A DNA stretch of 36,840 nucleotides from Bacteroidales bacterium (GTDB taxonomy: Bacteria; Bacteroidota; Bacteroidia; Bacteroidales; JAADJA01), in assembly GCA_020438105.1 (NCBI GenBank), contig JAGQVE010000040.1:1-36840 (forward strand). Direction: 5' to 3'. The position numbers were made by a program, and so were the translations under genes. How positions within the stretch are numbered: the stretch's first letter is position 1; each line of letters opens with the position of its first letter. Under the pieces are notes generated by a model. The model did not search any database and was not told the DNA's origin. It saw only the letters and a list, made by a program, of their open reading frames with translations. Shown here in pieces: positions 18,501-26,208 of the stretch.

Positions 18501-18713
18501 GCCCGTACGATCAATACATCAGGTACTACCTTTATCGTATTGCTTACCATTTTCATCTTTGGTGGTGAGGTTATCCGCGGATTTACCTTTGCCTTGATGA
18601 TGGGTGTTGTAATCGGAACCTACTCCTCAGTATTTAATGCAAGTCCGATTGCATTTGATCTGATCAAAGGGAAATTTAAAAAAGAACCAGTTCCGGTTAA
18701 AAAAACGAAGTAA
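15558..18713 (+). CDS. secDF: Protein translocase SecDF fusion
   Basis: SecD and SecF in one chain of 1051 residues; it uses the proton gradient to pull secreted proteins through SecYEG. The SecD half has the first span (about 8-28), LGLDLKGGMNVTLEVS (103-118), the P1 periplasmic domain and the AVDANVIIYERIKEE motif in its membrane block. The SecF half starts with NFLADLNFNWLGIRK and carries GVDFSGGRTYVIRF and SINDTVIIFDRIRE. Fusion is normal in Bacteroidota. A Thr/Glu/Pro-rich low-complexity insert (about 289-345, e.g. TESTEPKEETTQPEE) lies inside P1 and makes the protein longer than most. The gene is followed by a strong terminator and tatA, another export gene. Confidence 0.97.
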   Translation: MQSRGAIKFFAILFAAVCLFQLSFTFVTSRVESKAKDYAQSAVTDNMAKEMADGNELLEGFLKDSISRARENYYLDSMANVVVYNIGLRKYTFMECKEREINLGLDLKGGMNVTLEVSISSIVRGLSGNSQNPTFLQAMDLAKEKQKNSTEDFVTLFGESINEIDPNFSLASIFLYEFRDKGITANSSNDEVIRVIRSETNGAFDRAFNILRTRIDKFGVTQPNIQKIASSNRVLVELPGIKDPERVRKLLQGSAKLEFWETYRFSELDQYFSEANKRLADLASSKNTKTESTEPKEETTQPEEIATPEETTADTTEMSLLDQLSSDSTMTDSPENSQFDQYKKNNPLFGVLNPALVENQGQYYPGQMATVGYAAIKDTAKVNRMLKQTKNLFPRDLKLAWMNKPREEGGDFLELIALKYSNPREMKPALGGEVITNARQDYSQTGKVEVSMSMNAEGAKTWKLLTEEAANDGNRQIAIVLDGYVYSAPTVNGPIPNGQSSISGTFTVEEAQDLANILKAGKLPARASIVEEAVVGPSLGQEAINAGLWSFVIAFILILVYMLFYYNRAGLVADLALITNIFFLFGVLASFGAVLTLPGIAGIVLTLGMAVDANVIIYERIKEEVRAGKGLNLAIADGYKNAYSAIIDGNVTTLLTGIVLYVFGSGPVQGFATTLIIGILSSLFSAIFISRLIFNWALKRNFKVDFANKMTINFLADLNFNWLGIRKIGYIISSFLIIVSIGSLAIRGLNYGVDFSGGRTYVIRFDKDVKTEDVRNALSAVFIDAEGNSVTPEVKTFGPDKQVKVTTSFMIENDAPETDSIIQAKIFEGLIPLYNDQTITYRKFSTDTETEDKLLGILSSQKVGPTIADDIRNRALMAVGFALIVIFIYIALRFRRWQFGLAGVIALFHDTIITLGLFSLFYNFLPFNLEIDQAFIAAILTIIGYSINDTVIIFDRIREYMGMYHKRELTENINGALSSTLARTINTSGTTFIVLLTIFIFGGEVIRGFTFALMMGVVIGTYSSVFNASPIAFDLIKGKFKKEPVPVKKTK

Positions 18714-18731
18714 GAAAAATCAATAATATAT

Positions 18732-18758
18732 AAAAGTCTCCTTCGGGAGACTTTTTTT
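18732..18758 (+). terminator. secDF terminator with UUCG tetraloop
   Basis: AAAAGTCTCC and GGAGACTTTT form a perfect 10-base-pair stem closed by the very stable TTCG loop, followed by more T. The last T of the run is the first base of the tatA -7 element. Confidence 0.93.
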
Positions 18759-18765
18759 ATATTTG
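18758..18765 (+). promoter_or_regulatory. -7 element of tatA, overlapping the secDF terminator
   Basis: TATATTTG is an exact TAnnTTTG, 17 bases before the tatA ATG, so the leader would be very short. The -33 region falls inside the terminator stem and has no TTTG. Confidence 0.55.
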
Positions 18766-18782
18766 CCTGTTAATTTTTTACA

Positions 18783-19241
18783 ATGGGAAATTTCCTTTTA
18801 TTCTTTAATATCAGTGGTGGCGAGATATTGGTGATCGTACTGGTTGTATATCTCGTGTTCGGACCGAAAAAAATCCCCGAACTTGCACGTATGTTGGGCA
18901 AAGGAATTAATGAGCTGAGAAGAGCCACCGATGATATCAGGAAGGAGATTAACCGCGAAGCCAATAAAATTAAAGAAGAAGTTAACCTGGATATTGACGA
19001 TCCGCTTGATGAGATCAACAAACGCAGAAAGCGACAGGAAACACAGGCAGAGAAGGAAAAAAAGGAAGCTGAAAACCCGGAAAAAAAGGGAAAGGAGGAA
19101 ACCTCCAAAACAGTGTATACTGAGCCTGCAACTGATGCTTCTATTCCCAGAGAATACATGAAGAACAAAAAGGAAGACGTAACAGACAATTCAACCGATT
19201 CAGAACCTGCCGGCAAGAAAGCTCCTGAGAACCTTTCATGA
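18783..19241 (+). CDS. tatA: Sec-independent translocase subunit TatA/TatE family
   Basis: Forms the pore-like oligomer of the twin-arginine pathway for folded proteins. 152 residues. The N-terminal span (about 8-26, SGGEILVIVLVVYLVFG) is followed by the FGPKKIPELARMLGKGI hinge and the amphipathic helix, which define the family. The C-terminal half is a charged, disordered tail (Lys/Glu/Thr-rich), longer than in E. coli TatA (89 residues). TatB and TatA cannot be told apart with confidence here; the short N-terminus before the span and the FGP hinge fit TatA. tatC is not adjacent. Confidence 0.92.
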   Translation: MGNFLLFFNISGGEILVIVLVVYLVFGPKKIPELARMLGKGINELRRATDDIRKEINREANKIKEEVNLDIDDPLDEINKRRKRQETQAEKEKKEAENPEKKGKEETSKTVYTEPATDASIPREYMKNKKEDVTDNSTDSEPAGKKAPENLS

Positions 19242-19308
19242 TTTTGCCAAATTCGGGGGAGATTATTTTATTTCAGAAACGCTGTTAAAATAACCATTAA
19301 ATGATTCA

Positions 19309-19346
19309 TGTAATGCAGCGAAGCTATCCCTTTGGGATGTATTACA
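19309..19346. repeat. Two-level hairpin between convergent tatA and K+ channel genes
   Basis: Outer arms TGTAAT (19309-19314) and ATTACA (19341-19346) enclose an inner hairpin ATCCC-TTT-GGGAT (19326-19338). It lies in the gap where two convergent genes end and may stop transcription from either side or be a REP-like element. There is no T-run of the classic kind. Confidence 0.5.
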
Positions 19347-19390
19347 ATTTTAACTTATAAAACTAATTTTTATAAAACCTGGACAGAATT

Positions 19391-20398
19391 TTACTTTGAG
19401 GTAAGTATATCCTTCATCCCCCTGATCTGATCAGGAGTTCCCAAAACAAACAACTTTGATCCCGGAAAAACTTTCATATCGGGTGTCGGATTAAGTATAA
19501 ACCGTCCGTCGGGCGTTTTAAAACCGATGATATTGGCACCGGTCTTCCGGCGAATTGCATACTCTCCAATGGTCTTGATATTATCGTCAGAAAGGGCCGA
19601 ACACTGAAACTCCTCAAGGGTTGTGGGGTCTTCTCCATGAACAGATAAGTGGTCCATGAACTCAATCACATCAGGTCGGGTGATAAGGTTAGCCATATGC
19701 GCGCCCCCTACCCTTTCAGGCATCACTACATTATCCACACCTGCCATGCGCAATTTGGTTTCCGAACTTTCATTGGATGCCCTGCTGATGATCTCCAGGT
19801 TAGGATTTAGCGCTCGCGCCGTTAACACCACATACAGGTTATCTGCATCAATTGGTAGCGTGGTAACAAGTGCGCGAGCCGTTTGGATATTGGCTTTGAG
19901 CAGCACCTCATCCTGTGTTGCATCACCTTCTATCACAGGGGTATTATCTTCTTCATTTTTAGCAACCACCTCGTGGTTTTGATCGATCACAATAAACTGA
20001 TCCCTGAGGACTGTGAGCTCATTGGCTACCTGCTGACCATTTCGGCCATAACCGCAAATAATAACATGGTTTTGCATCTTTTTAAAAGTTTTTTTGCCAT
20101 AACCCCTCAGAATATAGTTTAACTGACCTTCGAAAAAGTGAGTTGATATGGTGGTAAGGGCGTATGCATAAGTAGTAAAACTGGAAAAAATAAGGAAAAT
20201 AGTAAAGATCTTCCCGCCCTGACTCAGCTTGTGGATCTCCCCAAATCCAACTGTTGAAATGGTGATCACTGTCATGTAAAGCGCATTCAGGAAATTATCG
20301 CCTTCGATGATCATATATCCCGAAACGCCAAGGATAATGATTCCGAACAACATAAAAACACCAATCAGAATTCTTGTTCGACTGCTAAGTCTTTCCAT
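19391..20398 (-). CDS. Two-span potassium channel with RCK (TrkA-N/TrkA-C) domains
   Basis: 335 residues of the MthK/Kch kind. Span 1 is at about 10-30 and the pore helix with filter TISTVGFGEI at 46-55. Span 2 is at about 63-85. An RCK N-domain follows with the nucleotide-binding turn ICGYGRNGQQVA (115-126) and an acidic end of strand 2 (VIDQN), then a TrkA-C domain (about 245-335). The filter reads TVGFGE, not the usual TVGYGD; TVGFG variants conduct K+ in other channels. It should gate K+ flux in response to a ligand bound by the RCK ring. An exact -7 element lies upstream; the DUF2851 gene precedes it by 56 bases. Confidence 0.92.
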   Translation of the reverse strand: MERLSSRTRILIGVFMLFGIIILGVSGYMIIEGDNFLNALYMTVITISTVGFGEIHKLSQGGKIFTIFLIFSSFTTYAYALTTISTHFFEGQLNYILRGYGKKTFKKMQNHVIICGYGRNGQQVANELTVLRDQFIVIDQNHEVVAKNEEDNTPVIEGDATQDEVLLKANIQTARALVTTLPIDADNLYVVLTARALNPNLEIISRASNESSETKLRMAGVDNVVMPERVGGAHMANLITRPDVIEFMDHLSVHGEDPTTLEEFQCSALSDDNIKTIGEYAIRRKTGANIIGFKTPDGRFILNPTPDMKVFPGSKLFVLGTPDQIRGMKDILTSK

Positions 20399-20414
20399 GG
20401 GGTTGATTTTAAAA

Positions 20415-20422
20415 CAAAAATA
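20415..20422 (-). promoter_or_regulatory. -7 element of the K+ channel gene
   Basis: Minus-strand TATTTTTG matches TAnnTTTG and lies 16 bases before the ATG. No good -33 box was found at the expected spacing. Confidence 0.4.
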
Positions 20423-20454
20423 GCAAAAATGGGCGCACTCAATCAGAAATTATT

Positions 20455-21729
20455 TTACCAGTTACTTCTAACCAGCCTGGCACCGATGGCACAATGCAAA
20501 CAACGCCTGCGGTCACAATATTCCTTTTTGAGTTCGAGCAATGATTGTGTTTGAAATGCCGACCGGGTATTCATTCCCAGTTCATGCCATTGTCTGATTA
20601 ATGCGTTTGATTCACCCGAAAGCTGTTCCAGAAACTTTAATGAACGATCCACAAATTCGGGATTACCCTTTTGTTTTCCATAAGCAAACAGAAAAGGAAT
20701 AACCGTATTGATAAGGATAAGGTTGATGCCGGCCTGACCCAGCTTTTTGGTTTTACCTTTTTTAAGTTTGCCAAAGGAATAATGATCGTCCCAGTATTCA
20801 GAGGCCTGGCATTGGAACAATTCAGCAAGTTCAGTAACCAATTCAATGCTTAATATTTTAGAAAACAGGTGGGAGGAGTGATGGATCAAGGCCGCAAACT
20901 CCGACAGCCGGATAGTAGGGAAGTTGGAAGGCCGCAGCCGCAAAAACCGCCATAGATGCGCATCCATATTTTCAAGCAAATATTTCTTTTTCAGAAAATC
21001 ATACTCCGACTTTAATTTCAGAAAATAACTATCCCTGCTTTTGGCCGATAAAAGGCCCGACTGCCCGAATACGAGCGCTTCAATCTGCTCCGGCTGATCC
21101 TTATGTTTTGCCAAAATATTTAGCGGTAGCGAACGAGCCAGCAATTCCATGGGCAGTGCGTTTACCCGAAATCCAAAATTGCGTGCCAGCACCTGGTAAA
21201 AGGTTTCCGACCAGTCGCCTTTGTTAAACTCCAGACGTTCGTTGATCTCTTTGGTTCTCTTTTCCAATCGCTCTACCAATACCCGGTCGAGCCAGCTATT
21301 TCTTGTTATCCGGTCGACCGACCCGATCAGTGAAGCACAGGGTATCCAGCTTTTATTATCCATGAGGGTTTGGTACCTCCTCAATAGCAAATTATCAAAT
21401 TTACCTGAAATCTCCAGCGATGGTATCGCCTCGCCCGATTTTCGTTTTACGGTTTTATCTTCCACATACACCACGTGCAGGATCACATTATCATATGCAT
21501 CATCCTTTTGGTGCTCGTGGCGGTACCAGTCGCTGGCACTGATGTGTATTTCCACATTGCCCGCCCAAAGGGTGTCATCAATTCTGATTCGGGCATTCAA
21601 AAAGTCAGGGCCTGCATGTGTATTGTGTGTTCCCGGATTGATGATCTGACAAGCTTCGCCGGTGGTAAGGGTGAGTGAAGGTTCCAGCAGCCCGAACTTC
21701 CATAAATAGTGTAAAAAATCTTCCGTCAT
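20455..21729 (-). CDS. DUF2851 family protein
   Basis: 424 residues from the ATG at 21729 (MTEDFLHYLWKFGLLEP); the frame opens ten codons earlier at GTG, but the ATG start matches what is usual in this Bacteroidota family. Conserved blocks include NPGTHNTHAGPDFLNARI, WAGNVEIHISASDWYRH and NVILHVVYVED in the first 100 residues, a helical middle, and a C-terminal CDRRRCLHCAIG cysteine cluster that could bind metal. The N-terminal GPDF...GNVEIH pattern with acidic and His residues resembles a nuclease-like fold, but no activity is established. It has no signal peptide or span. It is divergent from the sensor kinase gene. Confidence 0.88.
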   Translation of the reverse strand: MTEDFLHYLWKFGLLEPSLTLTTGEACQIINPGTHNTHAGPDFLNARIRIDDTLWAGNVEIHISASDWYRHEHQKDDAYDNVILHVVYVEDKTVKRKSGEAIPSLEISGKFDNLLLRRYQTLMDNKSWIPCASLIGSVDRITRNSWLDRVLVERLEKRTKEINERLEFNKGDWSETFYQVLARNFGFRVNALPMELLARSLPLNILAKHKDQPEQIEALVFGQSGLLSAKSRDSYFLKLKSEYDFLKKKYLLENMDAHLWRFLRLRPSNFPTIRLSEFAALIHHSSHLFSKILSIELVTELAELFQCQASEYWDDHYSFGKLKKGKTKKLGQAGINLILINTVIPFLFAYGKQKGNPEFVDRSLKFLEQLSGESNALIRQWHELGMNTRSAFQTQSLLELKKEYCDRRRCLHCAIGARLVRSNW

Positions 21730-21883
21730 GGTTAATATAGTTTCAGGACTAAAATACACTTTTTTTCATTGTTTCGGTTCTTAATCCCTAAAAATCACCC
21801 TCAAATAATAACTGCATTCATTCCATTTGTTAAGCGAAATTTACCGTTTGAAAGGTTCAATAGTTTTCCACTTACTTCTTTAT

Positions 21884-21891
21884 TATATTTG
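21884..21891 (+). promoter_or_regulatory. -7 element of the sensor kinase gene
   Basis: TATATTTG is an exact TAnnTTTG, 33 bases before the kinase ATG. The -33 box is not well formed. Confidence 0.5.
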
Positions 21892-21924
21892 CATCTGAAC
21901 AAGCACAAGCCTTAACTTTTTAAA

Positions 21925-23859
21925 ATGCGATTCTTACAACATATCGCGACATTTCTGTTTCTGATTGCTGTTTTGAGTGCACATGCAGGTAAAAACCAAT
22001 CGATCGACAGCCTCCGGCAACAGTTAACGGAAAACCTTACCGACACAGCCCGAATGAATACACTCGTTCGACTGTCGAGGTATTACGCGATCAGCATGCA
22101 ATTTAACCTCGCCGATTCATTAATAAACCGTGCTGACGAAATTGCAAAAGATAAAAACCTGAAACCGACCTGGCAAATGCTATGGGCCAAAGCGGAATAC
22201 CATTTTGAAAAGCGGGAACTTGAAAAAGCGCTGGATTTTATCCAGCAGGTGATTAGCAATGAGGAACTAAAATCACACAAGGCCGATTATGCCAAAGCGG
22301 TTAATTTTAAAGCCTTGATTTTGCTGTATTGGGGCCGTTTTAAGGAGAGTATCGAAACCTACCAGCAAAATATCGAGTTCATAAAAAAGAACGATCTTCC
22401 GAAAGTTCTGCCTTATTCTTATAGCGGACTCTCTTACGTATACCGGAATGTTGACAATACCGAAGAACTTCGTCGCACACTGGTGCTGATGGCCGATGCC
22501 GCGGCTAAAACAAACAACAAATATTATGAAGCTGATGCCTGGCTCCGGCTTGGGGATGTAGGCATGGAAAAAGACAGCAATTTCGTGTATGCCATAGCGC
22601 AGTACAAGAAAAGCCTGAAACTCTACCAAAAACTTCAGGATACGGGTAAAATTTCCTTTTTGCTGCTTCGTGTGGGCTGGAATCAATACCTGAATAATGA
22701 ACTGGATTCGGCACTCAACACGTTTTTGCACTCCCTGGAATACAGCCTTCCCATCGACCGGCTTACTGCTATTACCAATGCTTATGGCAATATCGGCACA
22801 ATATACCGCGACAAAAAAGAGTACGATAAGGCGATTAAAAGCTACAAAAAGAGTATTGAATATTCCTACAAGGCAAAGGACTGGTACAACCTCTCGTGGC
22901 TGCATAACGACATGGCAAGGATGTATGCTAATCAAGGCAAATACAGGGAAGCTTATGAAAACCATATTCTATATAAAAGATTCAGCGATTCGCTGGAGAT
23001 GAAAAACTATAATAACCGGTTATCGGAAGCACGAACCAAATACGAAACTGAAGCTGCCAAACAACAACTCGAACTGCTTCAGTTGAAGCTCAAACAACAT
23101 TCATTCTACACCTACGGATTTGCCGGACTTGTAGTGATCGCCATCATTATCGGGTTTTTGGTCTTCAGGCAGATCAGGGTCAACAGCAAACGGAAGATCA
23201 CGGAAATGAACCACAAAATTTCGGAGATCACCCAAAAGAACCTTCGGCAGCAAATGAATCCCCATTTCATTTTCAATACGCTCAATTCCATTCAGTATTA
23301 CATGTACCAGCACGATAAGATTTCCACCAATAACTACCTCACCAAGTTTTCGATGCTGATGCGAAAAACACTTGAAAACTCACAGCATACTGCCATCCCG
23401 ATAAAAGATGAGCTGGATGCACTGCAACTTTACCTCGAGTTGGAATCACTTCGTTTTAAGGAAAAATTCGATTACAAAATTGATGTGGATGAGGATATTG
23501 ATGTTTTGATACAGAAAATTCCAACCATGCTCATTCAGCCTTATGTGGAAAATGCCATTTGCCACGGACTGATGAACAAGGATGATAAAGGTTTCCTAAA
23601 CGTAAACCTGCAACTGGAGCACGACCACATCACCTGCACCATTGAGGACAATGGAATCGGGCGGGAGGCGGCCATGGAGATCCGTGACACCAAAAACAAA
23701 AACCACAATTCACTGGGCACCAGGATTACCGAATCACGGCTAAATCTTGTGAATTCACTTTATGGGAAAAACATGAAAATTGAATATACCGACCTGAAAG
23801 ATGAGAACGGCAGGCCCGGTGGCACCAGGGTGGTGATACAAATTCCGGTAATAACTTAA
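21925..23859 (+). CDS. TPR-containing LytS-type sensor histidine kinase
   Basis: 644 residues. A signal peptide (1-20) is followed by a periplasmic region of TPR-like helical repeats (about 40-365, e.g. KEYDKAIKSYKKSIEYSYKA), a short coiled coil (about 365-392), one span (about 396-415), and a His_kinase domain. The phospho-acceptor is His447 in QQMNPHFIFNTLNSIQ. The ATP site shows Asn543 in LIQPYVENAICHGL and the G1 box EDNGIGREA (574-582). Such kinases in Bacteroidota sense through the TPR region, with ligand or partner unknown. The LytTR regulator gene starts 10 bases after the stop, so the two form one operon and surely one pair. Confidence 0.95.
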   Translation: MRFLQHIATFLFLIAVLSAHAGKNQSIDSLRQQLTENLTDTARMNTLVRLSRYYAISMQFNLADSLINRADEIAKDKNLKPTWQMLWAKAEYHFEKRELEKALDFIQQVISNEELKSHKADYAKAVNFKALILLYWGRFKESIETYQQNIEFIKKNDLPKVLPYSYSGLSYVYRNVDNTEELRRTLVLMADAAAKTNNKYYEADAWLRLGDVGMEKDSNFVYAIAQYKKSLKLYQKLQDTGKISFLLLRVGWNQYLNNELDSALNTFLHSLEYSLPIDRLTAITNAYGNIGTIYRDKKEYDKAIKSYKKSIEYSYKAKDWYNLSWLHNDMARMYANQGKYREAYENHILYKRFSDSLEMKNYNNRLSEARTKYETEAAKQQLELLQLKLKQHSFYTYGFAGLVVIAIIIGFLVFRQIRVNSKRKITEMNHKISEITQKNLRQQMNPHFIFNTLNSIQYYMYQHDKISTNNYLTKFSMLMRKTLENSQHTAIPIKDELDALQLYLELESLRFKEKFDYKIDVDEDIDVLIQKIPTMLIQPYVENAICHGLMNKDDKGFLNVNLQLEHDHITCTIEDNGIGREAAMEIRDTKNKNHNSLGTRITESRLNLVNSLYGKNMKIEYTDLKDENGRPGGTRVVIQIPVIT

Positions 23860-23869
23860 TGCAACCAAG

Positions 23870-24628
23870 ATGGACCTATTGAGAACAGTGATCGTTGATG
23901 ATGAAAAGGATGCTGTGGATTTTATCAGCTCCATCGTAAAAGAATACTGCCCCAAGCTGGAGGTGGTAGGAACCGCCCATTCGGCAAAGGATGGAACCAA
24001 GGTGATCATTGACAAAAGTCCCGACCTGGTTTTCCTCGATGTGGAAATGCCCCACGGCAGCGGCTTCGATCTGCTGGCCAATTTCCCGGGAAAAGCATTT
24101 GACGTGATCTTCATCACTGCCTTTAACCATTATGCCATACGCGCCATCAAGTTCAGCGCGGTGGATTACATTTTAAAACCGATCAACATCAACGAGTTCA
24201 TCAGCGCGGTGGACAAAGTGATCGAAAAACGGACTTCCAACCAAAACCAGCACACCGATTTTACTACCTTGCTCGAAAATGTGCGCAGCAACCTGCCCGG
24301 CAAACTCGCCATCCCCACCTCCGAAGGCATGGAATATCTCAATACCAAAGAAATACTTCGCATTGAGGCCGACCGCAGCTATTCGTGGTTTTATTTGCTG
24401 GACCGGCGCAAACTACTCGTTTCGCGCAACTTAAAAGAATACCAGGAACTCCTCTCCGACCGCAACTTCTTTCGAACCCACAACTCCCACCTTATCAACC
24501 TGGAGCATGTAAAAAAATTCATCCGCCACGAAGGCGGCGCCATCGAACTCATCGACGGCTCACAAGTGCCCATCTCCCGTGGTAAAAAAGATCTGTTTTT
24601 ATTGCAGATGGCGAAATTGTCGAGGTAG
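23870..24628 (+). CDS. LytTR-family response regulator
   Basis: 252 residues. A CheY-like receiver (about 5-120) has the acidic pair VDDEKD (9-14), phospho-acceptor Asp57 in LVFLDVEMP, Thr in FITAF and Lys in LKPIN. A linker follows, then a LytTR DNA-binding domain (about 145-250) with LRIEADRSYSWFYLLD, FFRTHNSHLINLEHV and the GSQVPISRGKK strand. It should bind direct repeats near target promoters as a dimer. Target genes are not evident; no autoregulatory site was recognised upstream of the kinase gene. Confidence 0.95.
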   Translation: MDLLRTVIVDDEKDAVDFISSIVKEYCPKLEVVGTAHSAKDGTKVIIDKSPDLVFLDVEMPHGSGFDLLANFPGKAFDVIFITAFNHYAIRAIKFSAVDYILKPININEFISAVDKVIEKRTSNQNQHTDFTTLLENVRSNLPGKLAIPTSEGMEYLNTKEILRIEADRSYSWFYLLDRRKLLVSRNLKEYQELLSDRNFFRTHNSHLINLEHVKKFIRHEGGAIELIDGSQVPISRGKKDLFLLQMAKLSR

Positions 24629-25044
24629 ATAGTATTTGCTGCCAAACATTTCTTACCTCTTTTCAGAATCACACATAAACAAAATCTATTTTTTGCATAT
24701 GTACAATTGCAATTAATTCATGTTGTAATACCATAAAATCAACTAAATTCCACCTAAAAGCCTTAGCATAAACCAATTCCACACATAACCCCCACCAAAG
24801 TCCTGACAAAAGTGATTCACCTATTCACCTCCCGTTAGCTATCAGGACTATCGGGATCAACAATTCCTGTAACTCCATCTATCACTTAATCAGCGCATCA
24901 ATCCCTGGTTCTATTTTCCGAAGTTTAAAGCTGTTTCATTAAGCATTTCCTTTTCGGCGTTAGGTACTTACACAATTCCAAAACTCCGGGGTTTTAAAGG
25001 ATAATATTGAATATCCCGCTGGCGATGCACTCCCGCTCTGGATT
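24629..25044. other. Intergenic stretch holding palindrome copy B
   Basis: About 490 bases lie between the regulator stop and the DUF1801 start. No ORF with coding character was found. The only structured parts are the palindromic repeat near 24831-24855 and the promoter at 25045-25078. Confidence 0.6.
24831..24855. repeat. Dispersed palindromic repeat, copy B
   Basis: Arms CCCGTTAG (24831-24838) and CTATCGGG (24848-24855) pair with one mismatch around CTATCAGGA. The upstream flank TTCACCT and downstream flank ATCAACAATTC match those of copies A and C. Confidence 0.65.
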
Positions 25045-25078
25045 TTTGGATTTTTGTATTGATCTTTGATTACCTTTG
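25045..25078 (+). promoter_or_regulatory. Promoter of the DUF1801 gene
   Basis: TTTG (25045-25048), a 22-base spacer and TACCTTTG (25071-25078, exact TAnnTTTG). Its position excludes the TTG at 25076 as a start codon and supports the ATG at 25121. Confidence 0.6.
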
Positions 25079-25120
25079 AGAAACAAAAAACAAACCGATT
25101 GTATTAATTTCATACCAATA

Positions 25121-25525
25121 ATGGCAAATCAAACCCATAAACTAAACGAAGAAGTTACTGACTTTTTAAATGCATGCAATCATCCTTTCAGAAATGAAAT
25201 TGAACGGGTGAGAATATGCATTTTATCGGCCAATTATTTGTTGCAGGAAAACATCAAATGGAATAGCCCCAACTACAGCATTAACGGTGAGGACCGCATT
25301 ACGATGAGGATTCATCCGCCGCGAATGCAATTGCAACTGATTTTTCACCGTGGTGCCAAAAAGCAGGAGCAACCCAAAAACAAACTGATTTCGAGCAAAA
25401 GTAAGTTGCTCATCTGGAAGGAGAACGACAGGGCCATCATCACCATTAAAAATTCAGCACAGATTGAAAATGCACAAGCTGAACTGATCGAAATTATAAA
25501 TGCCTGGATTGCGGCAACGAGTTAG
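25121..25525 (+). CDS. DUF1801 (YdhG-like) domain protein
   Basis: 134 residues from the ATG at 25121 (MANQTHKLNEEV). The frame opens 45 bases earlier at a TTG, but that codon lies inside the promoter -7 element. The DUF1801 core is clear: ERVRICILSAN, IKWNSPNYSING, and MQLQLIFHRGAKK, then a basic helix and a C-terminal helix (QAELIEIINAWIAATS). The family is widespread and its function unsettled. No signal peptide or span. It appears to be a single-gene unit. Confidence 0.88.
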   Translation: MANQTHKLNEEVTDFLNACNHPFRNEIERVRICILSANYLLQENIKWNSPNYSINGEDRITMRIHPPRMQLQLIFHRGAKKQEQPKNKLISSKSKLLIWKENDRAIITIKNSAQIENAQAELIEIINAWIAATS

Positions 25526-25599
25526 AATAAAAGAAACGTTACTACAATACAAGCATTAGAAATAATAAGTTTTGGTATTAAACACTTATCCCCAAACCA

Positions 25600-26004
25600 A
25601 TGAAATTAAAATTATTGACAACAATAATGGCAGTAGCCCTCACCTGCCCCGCTCAAATGCAATCAGGGCGTTATTTTGAGAACATTGTTGGAACAACCTG
25701 GCAAACCACTGAAAAATTCGATTTAGCAAACATAAGCGAATTACAAAGATTTGGATTAATCATAGTTGAGCAGGAGGTAGATTCAATACCTTTTTCTGGT
25801 ACTTTGTTTTCATTTGATGAAATACTAAAAATTGAACAGTTAAATTCTAAAACGCAGGAGCGCCAAACCTTGCTAGAATGTAGTTATAAGCAGGACAAAT
25901 CAAAAAAGCAACTTTTCTTATTCATCGATGATCAGGTTTTAATCTACAGCTATTTGCCAGTATCAACGGGTACCTATGTGGGGTTTACTAAAGTCAAAAA
26001 ATAA
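25600..26004 (+). CDS. Small secreted protein of unknown function
   Basis: 134 residues. The N-terminus (MKLKLLTTIMAVALTCPAQ) is a signal sequence; cleavage after PAQ by signal peptidase I is likely, and lipid attachment at Cys16 (ALTC) is less likely because the -1 and -3 residues are poor. The mature part of about 110 residues alternates hydrophobic and polar residues as a beta-rich domain would, with VGTTWQTTEKF near its start and TYVGFTKVKK at the end, recalling small lipocalin-like or META-like domains; that is only a resemblance. It lies 74 bases after the DUF1801 gene and may be co-transcribed. Confidence 0.7.
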   Translation: MKLKLLTTIMAVALTCPAQMQSGRYFENIVGTTWQTTEKFDLANISELQRFGLIIVEQEVDSIPFSGTLFSFDEILKIEQLNSKTQERQTLLECSYKQDKSKKQLFLFIDDQVLIYSYLPVSTGTYVGFTKVKK

Positions 26005-26140
26005 AAAACGTATAGTCATTTACAGCTTGCACAGGTGTTGCAACTTTTAAAATCATCCACAGAACCAATTCCATCCCACCCCTCTTTACCCGAAAGGGGA
26101 TTATCCACCAAATGAAATTTGTTCGAAAAGCTCCCCAAAT

Positions 26141-26206
26141 TAACCAGTTCAACCTCCTGATAGTCACGATAGTTATCAGGATCGGGATCAACCAATTCAA
26201 CCAGTC
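26141..26206. repeat. Dispersed palindromic repeat, copy C, with 9-mer units
   Basis: CCTGATAG (26156-26163) pairs with TTATCAGG (26173-26180) with one mismatch. TTCAACCT precedes it and ATCGGGATCAACCAATTCAA follows, the same flanks as copy A. It fills the gap between the convergent small secreted protein and ABC-F genes. Confidence 0.65.
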
Positions 26207-26208
26207 CC

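Noticed and set aside
25076..25120. TTG start for the DUF1801 gene
   Set aside because: It lies inside the promoter -7 element; the ATG at 25121 begins the conserved region.
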